Numbered from the stretch's first letter, positions 8,282 to 16,538 are shown. The stretch: 64,000 bases of DNA from Sphingobacteriales bacterium (GCA_018262795.1 JADFDM010000003.1:62001-126000), one strand, 5' to 3'. Program-made: numbers and translations. The notes: a model not told the origin generated them from the letters alone.

Positions 8282-9796
8282 TTAAAATGCCATTCTAGTT
8301 AACTGTTGCGCAATCTCCTGCACGCCCCCATCTACTAACTTCTGCAATAAGAACGGAGCAACCCCTATCAGCACAATTCCGGCTATCAAAATCACAGCCG
8401 CTAACTTTTCATTCCACTCCGCATCACCAAACGAAACCTCATTTGCATTTTCATTCCGCAATCCCAAATCCGCAATCCGCAATTCTCCCCACATAACAGC
8501 GCCTAATGCCCTAAGAATATAAACTGCCGTCACCACTATGCTCGCACAAGCGGCAATGGTAGCCAGCCGATACCACCTATCAGGGTTTTGCCAGCTTCCC
8601 ATAAACACCGTCATCTCTGCCGGAAAAGCACTTAAACCCGGCAAACCCAGCGAACATAAGCCGGCAATAAAAAACACGGTGCCGATAAACGGAGTGATTT
8701 TGAGCAGACCGCCCATTTGCGCTACTATGCGCGTGTGTGTTCGCTCATACAACATACCAATAGCAGCGAAAAAAAGAGCGGTCATTAAACCGTGGCTCAC
8801 CATCTGCATCACGGCTCCGGTGATGGCGGTTTTGCTGAGCATACCAATCCCCAACAACACAAAGCCACAGTGACTCACCGATGAATAGGCGTTGATGTAT
8901 TTTAAATCGGTTTGCATCATAGTGGCAAAGGCACCATATAAAATAGCAATGGCACTCAGCAGAATAATGATCCACTGATATTCATGTGCCGCTTCGGGCA
9001 TCAGGTAAGTAGCCACGCGCAGACAACCGTAGCCGCCCAGCTTCATAGAAATGCCCGCTAAGAACATCGAAGCCGCAGTAGGTGCGCTGCTGTGTCCATC
9101 GGGCACCCAGGTGTGAAACGGAAACAGCGCTCCGAATACTCCGAAACCGAGAAACAGCAAGGGGAAAAATTTGTGTTGCACAGCTAAAGGAATATGCGAT
9201 TGCGATAGAGCTACTAAATCGAAAGTGGGAGAGCTGTTGTAGAAGAAGATGGCGAGCAAGCCCACAAATACCAGCGCACTACCGCCCATCAGCATCAGAG
9301 CTAATTTGTTGGCGCTATATTCCTTGCGGCCGCTGCCCCAAATCGCTATCAGCAAAAACTTTGGAATCACCGCTACCTCCAGAAAGAAGAACATCACAAA
9401 CAAATCGAGCGACATAAAAAATCCATAAGCGCCTGCGGCAAGAAACAACAGCAGAAAGAAATACTCCTTCGTCATCTTCTCTACCTTCCAACTCACCAGC
9501 ACGCCAGCCAGCACTACTAATGCTGTCAGCCCAATCATCGCCACCGAAATACCATCCACCCCCACGTAGTATTGAATATTAAAAGCCGAAAACCACACCG
9601 TGCGCTGCTCAAACAAAAACTGTGCGGCCGCTCCTGCGTTGCGCGCGTTCACATACGCCAGCGTCAGCCACCCCACCAGCGCCAACTGCAACAGCGAGCC
9701 CAGCAACGCCACCACGCGCACCTGCTTGGCATCTCGAACCACAAGAATTGCCAGCGATGTTAGCACCGGAAGAAGGATTAGGAGAGATAGATTCAT
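8282..9796 (-). CDS. nuoM: NADH-quinone oxidoreductase subunit M
   Basis: A 504-residue antiporter-like proton-pumping subunit of complex I with about 14 membrane helices. The conserved TM5 glutamate (FFLEVAVIPKFLLI) and the FPFHTWVPDGHSSAPT motif with the discontinuous helix are clear. At about residues 437-449 (RIADLGLRNENAN), just before the last helices, an in-frame copy of the GCGGATT-type dispersed repeat encodes the loop. It starts 189 nt after the DUF2326 gene of the inserted conflict cassette, so its normal neighbour nuoL is 3.2 kb away. The gap 9797-9985 contains no gene. Confidence 0.97.
   Translation of the reverse strand: MNLSLLILLPVLTSLAILVVRDAKQVRVVALLGSLLQLALVGWLTLAYVNARNAGAAAQFLFEQRTVWFSAFNIQYYVGVDGISVAMIGLTALVVLAGVLVSWKVEKMTKEYFFLLLFLAAGAYGFFMSLDLFVMFFFLEVAVIPKFLLIAIWGSGRKEYSANKLALMLMGGSALVFVGLLAIFFYNSSPTFDLVALSQSHIPLAVQHKFFPLLFLGFGVFGALFPFHTWVPDGHSSAPTAASMFLAGISMKLGGYGCLRVATYLMPEAAHEYQWIIILLSAIAILYGAFATMMQTDLKYINAYSSVSHCGFVLLGIGMLSKTAITGAVMQMVSHGLMTALFFAAIGMLYERTHTRIVAQMGGLLKITPFIGTVFFIAGLCSLGLPGLSAFPAEMTVFMGSWQNPDRWYRLATIAACASIVVTAVYILRALGAVMWGELRIADLGLRNENANEVSFGDAEWNEKLAAVILIAGIVLIGVAPFLLQKLVDGGVQEIAQQLTRMAF
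8453..8488 (-). repeat. GCGGATT repeat copy inside nuoM
   Basis: Positions 8463-8488 match 18541-18566, between nuoD and the first four-helix-bundle gene, at 24 of 26 bases. The repeat is read in frame and gives the loop peptide LRIADLGLRNEN of NuoM. Confidence 0.75.
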
Positions 9797-9985
9797 TTCA
9801 ATTTATTTTTATGATGATGGGGGTTGCTGAAATTTTTACTCTGTATATTTTTAATCGAAAAAATTTCATCACCGCGCTTTCCGTTCCAATTCCCGCACCT
9901 GCCTCGCACATATCAACGCGAGGTGCGTGAGATTTCCACTACAATCGCTACCCCGAACAGCCGCCTTTCATTTCCACATTCGTCT

Positions 9986-11737
9986 TTAAAATCTGAATCC
10001 AAATAAGCCCCCGGCTTCACTAGAATCATCCAATCTGAGTCGGATTGCTTTTTCAAATTTTTCAGTAAACCCTGCGGAAAATTCTTTATAAGGAATAATG
10101 TCAGAATTTAATGTGCAGATATATTGAAAGCCGAATTTCTCGGAAAGTTCATATGCTCTTTCCAAACCTTTTGCGATTTGTCGCTCATCTACTCCATCAA
10201 ACATTGCGCTATCGTGAACAAGAAAGCCTGGTTTGTCAACTTGTTTCGCACGTAATTGCGCTAATGTCAAATCGTAGCAAAGCACTTTCATAGCATCAAT
10301 TCCCGTGCTTCCAGAACGCTTGATTTCAACTTTAAATTTGTATCCTGTATTTGCAACATCTATAGAGAGATTACCAGGTTCGTTATAAAGTGATTCGGAA
10401 TTTTGATTAAACAAAATAATTGCCTCATCAATTATTTCTTTACGTTCGTTATAATCACTTCGCATTTTTTTTAGCAGATCTTCTTTCTCAATTTTCAAAT
10501 CGCTCTTGCCTTCTTGAAATTTTCTGAGGTTCGAAATTTTTGTTACTACTGCGTTATACACTTCTTGTTTTTCTAAAAGACGCTGTTGAAGTTTAAAGTG
10601 CTCTTCAAGTGCCCCATGCGTTTTAAGAATTTGTAGAAGTTCTTTCCGCTTATCTGAAAGCTGCGCTATTGATATATCATGCACTGTAATTTGGCGGGTA
10701 AGTTTTTTTACTTCCGCCTCCAGATAATCCTTTCTGTTTTTAATAACTGTTAAATGAAAGCCTTTTATCTCTTCTAATGACCTAACAAGCGCATCGGGAA
10801 AAACAACACCTGCCTCTTTGTAAATTTTCTCCACTGATTCAACATCGGCTTCAGATTCTGCGTCAAGACTATGACTGTATCTACTTAGCAACTGCTCACA
10901 AAGATTTCGTTCATTTAATTCATCCTGTATTTTTTTTGTAATCGCGTTTGCTTCTTTTTGAATTTCCTTGTATTCGGGGTGGACATTAAAATCATTCAGT
11001 TCTTCTTCAAACTTTTTTATGTCATCGAATAGTCGAACCCTATCTGCCTCCAAATCACCAATTGTTCCGCTAAACTCTCCTAACAACCCCTGTTCAGCGG
11101 CAGTCTTTAGTTGCTGTAATATTTCTTCTTTATCTTTTATAATTTGAAGTGCAATTGCATATTCATAGTTAAGTCTTAATAAATAAGCATTTTGAACTTG
11201 CTTATCCCATTCAAGTTGTTTGCCCATATGCTGAAATGGGTCGTGGTATGCGTCTTTACCTTCGCGAATAAAAAAGGAAATCAACCCGCGATATTTTGGG
11301 AAATATTTTTGTTCGGCTTCTATAGACAGCTCAAAAAATTTATGCCCAAGCATCTTTGTCCATTCTGCATTTTTAAGCAAATAAGTTTTCTTAACTGCGT
11401 CATACTCTGGTTGTATTTCCCATCCTGTAAAATCTCCTTGAAGAAATACCTCAGCAAATCTTTCTGGATTTCTCTTGATGATATATTCTTTGCCTTCAAG
11501 CGTAAGTGTCATTTTATAGTCCGACTTAGACAGTTCCTTTCGTCTAAGTCCCTCATCCTTTTTTGGACTACTACCAAGCAAAAAATGCATTACGTTTATT
11601 AAAGAAGATTTCCCAAGTCCATTTCTAGAATCCTTTTCTGTAGCAGTATTGCTCCTATCAGCAAGAATCACATTGAACCCCTTTTGAAACTCAACAGATT
11701 TAAACCGTATGTCGCTACTAGATATTTGCTTAATCAT
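9986..11737 (-). CDS. DUF2326 ATPase of an ABC-three-component (ABC-3C) system
   Basis: A 583-residue SMC/RecN-like ABC ATPase. The N-terminal half-domain carries a P-loop (SRNGLGKSS, about 37-45), a long coiled coil spans roughly 190-430, and the C-terminal half-domain has a Walker-B-like strand (FLVHDS, about 495-500) followed by the DUF2326 signature YICTLNSD. In ABC-3C systems this subunit pairs with a middle component and a C-terminal-domain protein. A role in defence against mobile DNA is predicted from comparative genomics but not shown for this protein. It overlaps the MC6 gene by 8 nt. Its DNA looks more A+T-rich than the neighbouring nuo genes, which suggests acquisition. Confidence 0.85.
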   Translation of the reverse strand: MIKQISSSDIRFKSVEFQKGFNVILADRSNTATEKDSRNGLGKSSLINVMHFLLGSSPKKDEGLRRKELSKSDYKMTLTLEGKEYIIKRNPERFAEVFLQGDFTGWEIQPEYDAVKKTYLLKNAEWTKMLGHKFFELSIEAEQKYFPKYRGLISFFIREGKDAYHDPFQHMGKQLEWDKQVQNAYLLRLNYEYAIALQIIKDKEEILQQLKTAAEQGLLGEFSGTIGDLEADRVRLFDDIKKFEEELNDFNVHPEYKEIQKEANAITKKIQDELNERNLCEQLLSRYSHSLDAESEADVESVEKIYKEAGVVFPDALVRSLEEIKGFHLTVIKNRKDYLEAEVKKLTRQITVHDISIAQLSDKRKELLQILKTHGALEEHFKLQQRLLEKQEVYNAVVTKISNLRKFQEGKSDLKIEKEDLLKKMRSDYNERKEIIDEAIILFNQNSESLYNEPGNLSIDVANTGYKFKVEIKRSGSTGIDAMKVLCYDLTLAQLRAKQVDKPGFLVHDSAMFDGVDERQIAKGLERAYELSEKFGFQYICTLNSDIIPYKEFSAGFTEKFEKAIRLRLDDSSEAGGLFGFRF

Positions 11738-11966
11738 TTTTAGTGGACTTTATTTTTAATAGCCCCTCATTAATTTCTATCGAGTTAATTGAATACAAGA
11801 AATCTAGAGTAAGAACGAACTTTTCAAAGGACTGGATTTCTTGCTTATTCTTTAACTTTTCCCAAAGCGAAGATACCGTTTCTGGCTTTCGGAGTTCTTT
11901 TAAAACAACGCCTCCAGCCCCTAGAATAGAGAACTGTAAGAATATATTTTTGTCAGGTAGAATCAT
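11730..11966 (-). CDS. ABC-3C middle component, MC6-like, 78 aa
   Basis: This 78-residue protein begins MILPDKNIFLQFSILGAGG, has a helical middle (TVSSLWEKLK) and a Phe/Leu-rich end (FVLTLDFLYSI). This arrangement of start, LW helix and YxI region is what I know of the MC6 family, a small winged-helix-like adaptor between the ATPase and the effector-bearing protein. Its ATG overlaps the HNH gene's stop (ATGA) and its end overlaps the DUF2326 start, the tight coupling expected of one complex. Assignment to MC6 rather than another middle component is from memory of the family. Confidence 0.75.
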   Translation of the reverse strand: MILPDKNIFLQFSILGAGGVVLKELRKPETVSSLWEKLKNKQEIQSFEKFVLTLDFLYSINSIEINEGLLKIKSTKND

Positions 11967-12697
11967 GATTCGAATACGTCACAAATTTGAAAGAAATAGA
12001 CTAAGACAGTAAGCGATGCTGCTTGAATTGAAAAATCATTTGACCCTCCCGAAGTAAACCTCAATAATTCAAAAAATAAATCATCTCCATCATGTGCCTT
12101 TTTCAACTCTTCATATTTTTCAATAAACCTGTCGCGTAATCTGGTCGAAAAATTTACATCTGGGTTTCTATTTAGATAGTCCCCGATTAAGTCAGACCTT
12201 ATCATTCCCATTGTGATATAATCAGTAACCTTATCAGAAAGATTGTTTTTTAAAATTTTGTCTTTGGGTGGTATAACTTTATAGGTTGTTTGGCTAGGAG
12301 CTGCAGCAGTTCCTGTCAAATATTTTAGCGCAACTTCTAATTCAGCAAAAACAAGATTGAAGGTTGCCGTCTGTAATGTGCTATAAACCCATTTTTCATG
12401 ACTTTGCTTTATGCCTATTAGCATAGGAACAGGATATTTCTTTTCATCAGTATCAATTTCAGTATGGTCGTTGGGGCATAGCAACATAAGATTTTCAAAT
12501 CCATTTCTTTTGTCATCATTCTGTTTTTGATTGTATCTTTTCGAATCCCTATTTTCTCCCTCAATGTGAGCAACCTCGCCAATTGATTCATCTCTTATTT
12601 TTCCTTGGTCATCTTGATGTAAAGGCTTTTTGCAAATGCAGCATCGTCCACCCGCGGCAGCCCACACTAAAATTTTTGTTGGATAAGAAACAGGCAT
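11963..12697 (-). CDS. HNH-domain protein with ABC-3C C-terminal region
   Basis: This 244-residue protein has an N-terminal HNH nuclease-like domain (about 1-110). It shows a CxxC zinc knuckle (CCICKK), the first His in GEVAHIEG, then RNGFENLMLLCPNDHTEID with the Asn and last His. The C-terminal half (about 120-244) is helical, as in ABC-3C CTD proteins, and ends ICDVFES. In this class of system the CTD protein carries the effector domain, so a DNA-cutting HNH effector controlled by the ATPase is the likely role (inference). It is the first gene of the tightly overlapping trio and lies 18 nt behind the 86-residue gene. Confidence 0.82.
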   Translation of the reverse strand: MPVSYPTKILVWAAAGGRCCICKKPLHQDDQGKIRDESIGEVAHIEGENRDSKRYNQKQNDDKRNGFENLMLLCPNDHTEIDTDEKKYPVPMLIGIKQSHEKWVYSTLQTATFNLVFAELEVALKYLTGTAAAPSQTTYKVIPPKDKILKNNLSDKVTDYITMGMIRSDLIGDYLNRNPDVNFSTRLRDRFIEKYEELKKAHDGDDLFFELLRFTSGGSNDFSIQAASLTVLVYFFQICDVFES

Positions 12698-12715
12698 ATT
12701 TTTATCAATTATATT

Positions 12716-12976
12716 TTACGAGGTGGTCACAATTTGTGACCTCAAGATTTTTTTTGTAAAATTTCTTTCTCGTCCAATTAAACCAACCACTTTCTTAGCC
12801 TTTACACTTTTGCTTTTCTTATGTGGTCCTCTCCATTCCTCTTCGTAGGCATTTAATCGAACAGAAATCACTTTCACTTCCTTTACATCATCATAACCTT
12901 CTTCATATCCTTCCACCACCACTCTGCTTTCCGGTGGAAAGTTTTTTAATTTTTCTATCAGTTCAGCAACATTCAT
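12716..12976 (-). CDS. Conserved hypothetical protein, 86 aa
   Basis: This small basic/acidic protein starts MNVAELIEKLKNFPPESRVV, followed by VEGYEEGYDDV and a Lys-rich end. Proteins with this LIEKL...P...VVVEGYExGYDD start are widespread in bacteria, are often found next to HNH or toxin genes, and have no assigned function as far as I know. It is 18 nt upstream of the HNH gene in the same direction, so it may be a fourth member of the ABC-3C unit or cargo acquired with it. There is no signal peptide. Confidence 0.75.
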   Translation of the reverse strand: MNVAELIEKLKNFPPESRVVVEGYEEGYDDVKEVKVISVRLNAYEEEWRGPHKKSKSVKAKKVVGLIGRERNFTKKILRSQIVTTS

Positions 12977-12990
12977 TTTTCAAATCATTT

Positions 12991-13065
12991 TAATCCGCTC
13001 AATCCGCTTCATCAGCGTTCCATTGCATTTGCCTTCGTTCCCCCTTTAGGGGGCTAGGGGGTTAA
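12991..13065. repeat. AATCCGCT tandem and CCCCCTTTAGGGGG repeat at the nuoL 3' end
   Basis: Two AATCCGCT units lie at 12992-13009. A G/C-rich palindrome-like element (CCCCCTTTAGGGGG then CTAGGGGGTTA) spans 13040-13065. The nuoL stop codon (13054-13056) falls inside the second element, so the repeat defines the protein's last codons. A related CCCCCTTCGGGGG element lies between nuoA and nuoB. Confidence 0.6.
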
Positions 13066-15006
13066 AAACACAAACACCACCACCATTGCAATTACCCCTA
13101 TCAAAAACCAAATACCATACGCCTGTACCTTACCGCTTTGCCACACACTCAACTCCTCGCTGCCGTCTTGCGCAAATAGGCCGCTTGCATCTACTAAACC
13201 GTTCACCACATTCTTATCCACCCAAGCAGCAGGTCTTCCAATCAGGTTAAAGATGATGCGCTTGGTCACAAACAAATAGAGTTCATCAAAATAAAACTTG
13301 TGGTAAGCGCTTTGATAAAATCCTCTGAAAGAACCAGCAACACGCGCAGGCAAAGTGCTCTCGCTTTTATACATCCGCAGCGCAATAAAAATTCCAACCA
13401 AGCCAAATGCAATAGGCGCAATGGCCAAGCTCAAATGAAATTCGCTGTGCAATGCCGCGCCATTACTGCTCACAAATTCTCCAAAGGGAATAAAGCCTGT
13501 TACAATCGCCAACACACCTAAAATCATCAGCGGCAGTTTCATCGTAAACGGTGCTTCACCATGATGATGTTCACTTTGTGTCTTCGTGTCTTCGTGTAAA
13601 TCTTTGTATTCTTTCTTCCAGAAAATTGAAAAGTAAAGCCGAAACATATAGAAGGCTGTCAGCCCCGCAGTGAACAATGCAACACCATAAATCAATTTGT
13701 TGGAATGAAAAGCAGCGGTGAGAATTTCTTCTTTGCTAAAGAAACCGCTCAGCGGTGGCACACCCGCAATGGCGAGGCAAGCAATCAAAAATGTAAGGTG
13801 TGTCACCGGCATTTTCTTTCGCAGTCCGCCCATATCGCCCATCTCATTCGAATGCACATAATGAATCACCGCACCAGCACCGAGGAACAACAGTGCCTTA
13901 AACATGGCATGCGTAAACAGGTGAAACATCGAAGCCGTAAAACCAAGTCCGTGTTCGCCACCGTAACCGCTCACCCCCAGCGCAAACATCATGTAACCGA
14001 TTTGGCTCATGGTGCTATACGCCAACACGCGCTTAATATCGGTTTGCGTGCAGGCAATTACCGCGGCAAACAGCGAAGACACCGCGCCTACATAAGCCAC
14101 CACCTCCAGCGCAGCGGGGCACGAAATAGCAAACACCGGAAACAAACGCGCCACCAAATAAACGCCTGCCACCACCATCGTTGCCGCATGTATCAATGCT
14201 GAAACCGGAGTAGGGCCTTCCATCGCATCGGGCAGCCAGATGTGCAAGGGAAACATCGCACTCTTTCCCGCACCGCCCATAAACACAAGAAGCAAGCCCC
14301 ATGTTAAGGCGGACAAACCAAGAAAAGAGGCCGCAGTGGCTGAATGCAATTGCGGGCTTGCGGTTGTTAATCTTTCAATCAGTGTTTTAAAATCAAGTGT
14401 CTCGGCATGAAAAGAAAGAATGAGAATGCCGATGAGAAAACCCAAATCAGCGAAGCGCGTAACAATGAAAGCTTTTTTAGCAGCCGCTAATGCCGATGGC
14501 CGATCGAAATGAAATCCGATAAGCATAAAGGAGGATATCCCCACTAGTTCCCAGAAAAAATAGATCTGGAAAATATTGGTGGAGATGACCAAACTCAACA
14601 TCGAAAAAGTGAATAGCGAGAGAAAAGCATAATAAGTGGTGAATCGCTCTTCGCCTTTCATGTAGCCAAGCGAGTAAACGTGCACCATCAGTGAAACAAT
14701 AGTTACCACCACCAACATCAATACCGAAATAGGGTCGAGCAGCAAGCCCATATCAACAGAAACTCCCGGACTAAACTCCAACCACGTAAATTTCAATACT
14801 TCAATTTTTTGATAAACACCATCTACTTTCCCCGAAACAAAAAAGTAATTGTAAGCAGTAAGCAACGAAAGCGTTGTTGACATCAACAAAGAAAGCGTTC
14901 CGATAATTCCACCGCTTTTCGAAAAGAATCTTTTGCCAAATAAACCGAGCAATAAAAAACTTGCCAGTGGCAGAAGAGGAATAAGGGCTATGCTGATTGG
15001 GCTCAT
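13054..15006 (-). CDS. nuoL: NADH-quinone oxidoreductase subunit L
   Basis: A 650-residue antiporter-like subunit of complex I with about 16 helices and the long lateral helix at the C-terminus. Visible are the TM5 glutamate region (FFFWELVGISSFMLIG), KSAMFPLHIWLPDAMEGPTPVSALIHAATMV-type motif residues, and the late SKEEIL lysine helix. An upstream in-frame ATG at 15033 lies in repeat DNA, so the ATG at 15006 (MSPISIALIPLLP) is preferred. A hydrophilic loop (KDLHEDTKTQ) is encoded by a dispersed repeat. The gene is separated from nuoM by the inserted ABC-3C block. Confidence 0.97.
   Translation of the reverse strand: MSPISIALIPLLPLASFLLLGLFGKRFFSKSGGIIGTLSLLMSTTLSLLTAYNYFFVSGKVDGVYQKIEVLKFTWLEFSPGVSVDMGLLLDPISVLMLVVVTIVSLMVHVYSLGYMKGEERFTTYYAFLSLFTFSMLSLVISTNIFQIYFFWELVGISSFMLIGFHFDRPSALAAAKKAFIVTRFADLGFLIGILILSFHAETLDFKTLIERLTTASPQLHSATAASFLGLSALTWGLLLVFMGGAGKSAMFPLHIWLPDAMEGPTPVSALIHAATMVVAGVYLVARLFPVFAISCPAALEVVAYVGAVSSLFAAVIACTQTDIKRVLAYSTMSQIGYMMFALGVSGYGGEHGLGFTASMFHLFTHAMFKALLFLGAGAVIHYVHSNEMGDMGGLRKKMPVTHLTFLIACLAIAGVPPLSGFFSKEEILTAAFHSNKLIYGVALFTAGLTAFYMFRLYFSIFWKKEYKDLHEDTKTQSEHHHGEAPFTMKLPLMILGVLAIVTGFIPFGEFVSSNGAALHSEFHLSLAIAPIAFGLVGIFIALRMYKSESTLPARVAGSFRGFYQSAYHKFYFDELYLFVTKRIIFNLIGRPAAWVDKNVVNGLVDASGLFAQDGSEELSVWQSGKVQAYGIWFLIGVIAMVVVFVFLTP
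13574..13603 (-). repeat. CACGAAG/CACAAAG repeat copy inside nuoL
   Basis: Read on the minus strand, these 30 bases match 16481-16510 (upstream of nuoI) at 27 of 30 positions. The copy is in frame and encodes KDLHEDTKTQ in a loop before the GEAPFTMKLP helix of NuoL. The same peptide sense (QDLHEGTKTQ) appears when the intergenic copy is read. Confidence 0.78.
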
Positions 15007-15021
15007 TTGATACAATTTGAA

Positions 15022-15086
15022 ACACGAAGGCACAAAGGCGCAAAGTTGATTTGCGTTTCCTCTTCGTGTCTTTGTGCCTTTGTGTT
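15022..15086. repeat. Inverted CACGAAGGCACAAAG repeat pair, nuoK-nuoL junction
   Basis: 15022-15045 (ACACGAAGGCACAAAGGCGC then AAAG) matches 16487-16510 at 23 of 24 bases. An inverted partner follows at 15062-15086. The two arms can fold into an imperfect hairpin with a loop of about 16 nt. The element fills the whole 87-nt gap between nuoK and nuoL. Confidence 0.75.
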
Positions 15087-15093
15087 CATGATT

Positions 15094-15405
15094 TTAGAAT
15101 TTGAGTGAGTCCGCATCTTCCACATCAATGTTCGAATGGTCGCGGTAAATGTGAATGATAATCGCAATCGCCACCGCGGTTTCAGCAGCGGCAATGGCAA
15201 TAATGAAAATGGTGAAAAACACTCCGTCTAACTTTCCGCCCCACAAATATTTGTTGAACGCCACGAAGTTGATGTTTACGGCATTCAACATTAACTCCAC
15301 CGCCATCAGCATCGTAATCATATTTCTGCGCGTGAGAAAACCATACGCTCCTATAAAAAAGAGCGCAGTGCTTACAAACAATAAATGTGGTAATCCTATT
15401 TCCAT
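15094..15405 (-). CDS. nuoK: NADH-quinone oxidoreductase subunit K
   Basis: A 103-residue subunit with three membrane helices, homologous to MrpC. The conserved carboxylates within helices are present: MAVELMLNAVNINF (E of TM2) and AAAETAVAIAI (E of TM3). Both lie on the proton path linking the quinone site to the antiporter modules. Its ATG directly abuts the nuoJ stop codon with no gap, the compact arrangement expected of an undisturbed nuo operon, in contrast to the other junctions here. Confidence 0.97.
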   Translation of the reverse strand: MEIGLPHLLFVSTALFFIGAYGFLTRRNMITMLMAVELMLNAVNINFVAFNKYLWGGKLDGVFFTIFIIAIAAAETAVAIAIIIHIYRDHSNIDVEDADSLKF

Positions 15406-15921
15406 TTAGTTTTTCACGGGGTTTGTTTTCATCGCAATTACAATACAACCAATCATGGCCGCCAACAATAAAATGGAGACCACTTCAAACGGCAGCACAA
15501 AGCCTCCCTGATTATAGTTCAGCATTTCTTCACCAATTCGGTGCACACTCAATTCACCTATTGGTTGATCACCGTAGAATTCATTGCGCTTAATTACGCT
15601 CCAGAATAAAAGAAATGCAAACAAACTCGCGAGCCCCGCAAACAAACTTCGCTTGTATGTTGGTTCGGGTAAATCACTTCCCACCCGGTGCGTGAGAAAA
15701 ATGGAGAAGATAATCAGCACGACAATGCCACCTACATAAACTACAATCTGCACCGCAGCAATAAATTCAAACTGCAGCCAGAAATACAAAGCTGCCACTC
15801 CCATCATGCTGAACAACAAATAAATCGCAGAGCGGAATATTTGGCGGGAAGTAACGGCAAGTAAACCGCTAACTAAAATCAGTGAGGCGATTAAGTAAAA
15901 TATGATGTCTTTAAATTCCAT
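15406..15921 (-). CDS. nuoJ: NADH-quinone oxidoreductase subunit J
   Basis: A 171-residue subunit with five membrane helices. The characteristic start with the YLIASL helix, the AALYFWLQFEFIAAVQIVVY helix with its glycine-containing pi-bulge successor (VGGIVVLIIF), and a final helix (LLLAAMIGCIVIAM) are clear. NuoJ is part of the E-channel connecting to the quinone site. It is directly joined to nuoK and separated from nuoI by 81 nt that consist of repeat DNA. Confidence 0.96.
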   Translation of the reverse strand: MEFKDIIFYLIASLILVSGLLAVTSRQIFRSAIYLLFSMMGVAALYFWLQFEFIAAVQIVVYVGGIVVLIIFSIFLTHRVGSDLPEPTYKRSLFAGLASLFAFLLFWSVIKRNEFYGDQPIGELSVHRIGEEMLNYNQGGFVLPFEVVSILLLAAMIGCIVIAMKTNPVKN

Positions 15922-15933
15922 TCAAAATTATAT

Positions 15934-16008
15934 TTCGGATTGCGAATTTTCGATTTTGAATGGAATACCCAATCTGCAATCGTCAATTGTAAATTCGCAA
16001 TTCTATTC
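15934..16008. repeat. GCGGATT-type inverted repeat, nuoI-nuoJ junction
   Basis: TTCGGATTGCGAATTTTCGA (15935-15954) faces CAATCTGCAATCG...AAATTCGCAATTCTATTCC, giving an imperfect hairpin that fills the gap and reaches the last codons of nuoI. It uses the same vocabulary as the copies beside the first four-helix-bundle gene and inside nuoM. Confidence 0.65.
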
Positions 16009-16473
16009 CACTCCTTCCATCAGTTTACTTCCCGGTGCGTTCAACTTCTTCGTCAATTGATTTCTATCGAACACGCTATGCTCAAAACTCTGCGCCATTT
16101 TAATCGCATCAGTCGGGCAAGCGACAATACATAAGTTACACATGGTGCAAAGCTCCAAATGATAAACAAAAGTGTCGAGCGCCTTTTTCTTTTTGCCATC
16201 GGGCTGCACTTCCATCTTCGTTACAATTTTTATAGTGGCATTGGGGCAAGCCAATTCGCAAGCAGTACAACCTGTACAACGATGTTCATTTTTCTCATCG
16301 TGAATCAATATCACTTCCCCGCGAAACCGTTCGGGCAACTCCTGTTTCACATCCGGATATTGCTGTGTGATTATCTCCTTATGATTAAAGAAATAATAAC
16401 CGGTCATGCGCATGCCTTTCAGTAGTGAAGCGCAGGTGTTGTAAATGGTCTTTATGTATCCGATTAAAAACAT
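16003..16473 (-). CDS. nuoI: NADH-quinone oxidoreductase subunit I
   Basis: A 156-residue peripheral subunit carrying two [4Fe-4S] clusters (N6a, N6b) that pass electrons to NuoB. Both ferredoxin motifs are complete: CTGCTACELACP and CTMCNLCIVACP. An amphipathic N-terminal helix (FLIGYIKTIYNT) is typical. The ATG at 16473 was chosen because the frame upstream to 16500 lies in repeat DNA. With no NuoG present, these clusters are the likely entry point for electrons from ferredoxin in an 11-subunit complex (inference). Confidence 0.96.
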   Translation of the reverse strand: MFLIGYIKTIYNTCASLLKGMRMTGYYFFNHKEIITQQYPDVKQELPERFRGEVILIHDEKNEHRCTGCTACELACPNATIKIVTKMEVQPDGKKKKALDTFVYHLELCTMCNLCIVACPTDAIKMAQSFEHSVFDRNQLTKKLNAPGSKLMEGVE

Positions 16474-16480
16474 TAATACA

Positions 16481-16538
16481 AGATTTACACGAAGGCACAA
16501 AGACGCAAAGAATCCTTTGTGCCTTCGTGTCTTTGTGT
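16481..16538. repeat. CACGAAGGCACAAAG hairpin repeat, nuoI-GxxExxY junction
   Basis: A perfect 15-bp inverted repeat: CACGAAGGCACAAAG at 16488-16502 and CTTTGTGCCTTCGTG at 16515-16529, with a 12-nt loop and an extension on both sides. The GxxExxY stop codon (16538-16540) lies at its edge. This is the best-formed member of the family in the window and the reference for comparison. Confidence 0.85.

Noticed and set aside
13705-14202. 165-codon open frame on the plus strand opposite nuoL
   Set aside because: It lies wholly antisense to a clearly real gene and its His/Arg-rich composition is what reverse-reading hydrophobic codons gives.
15022-15086. Terminator between nuoK and nuoL
   Set aside because: The hairpin is imperfect, there is no T run, and the downstream genes need read-through; it belongs to the dispersed repeat family.
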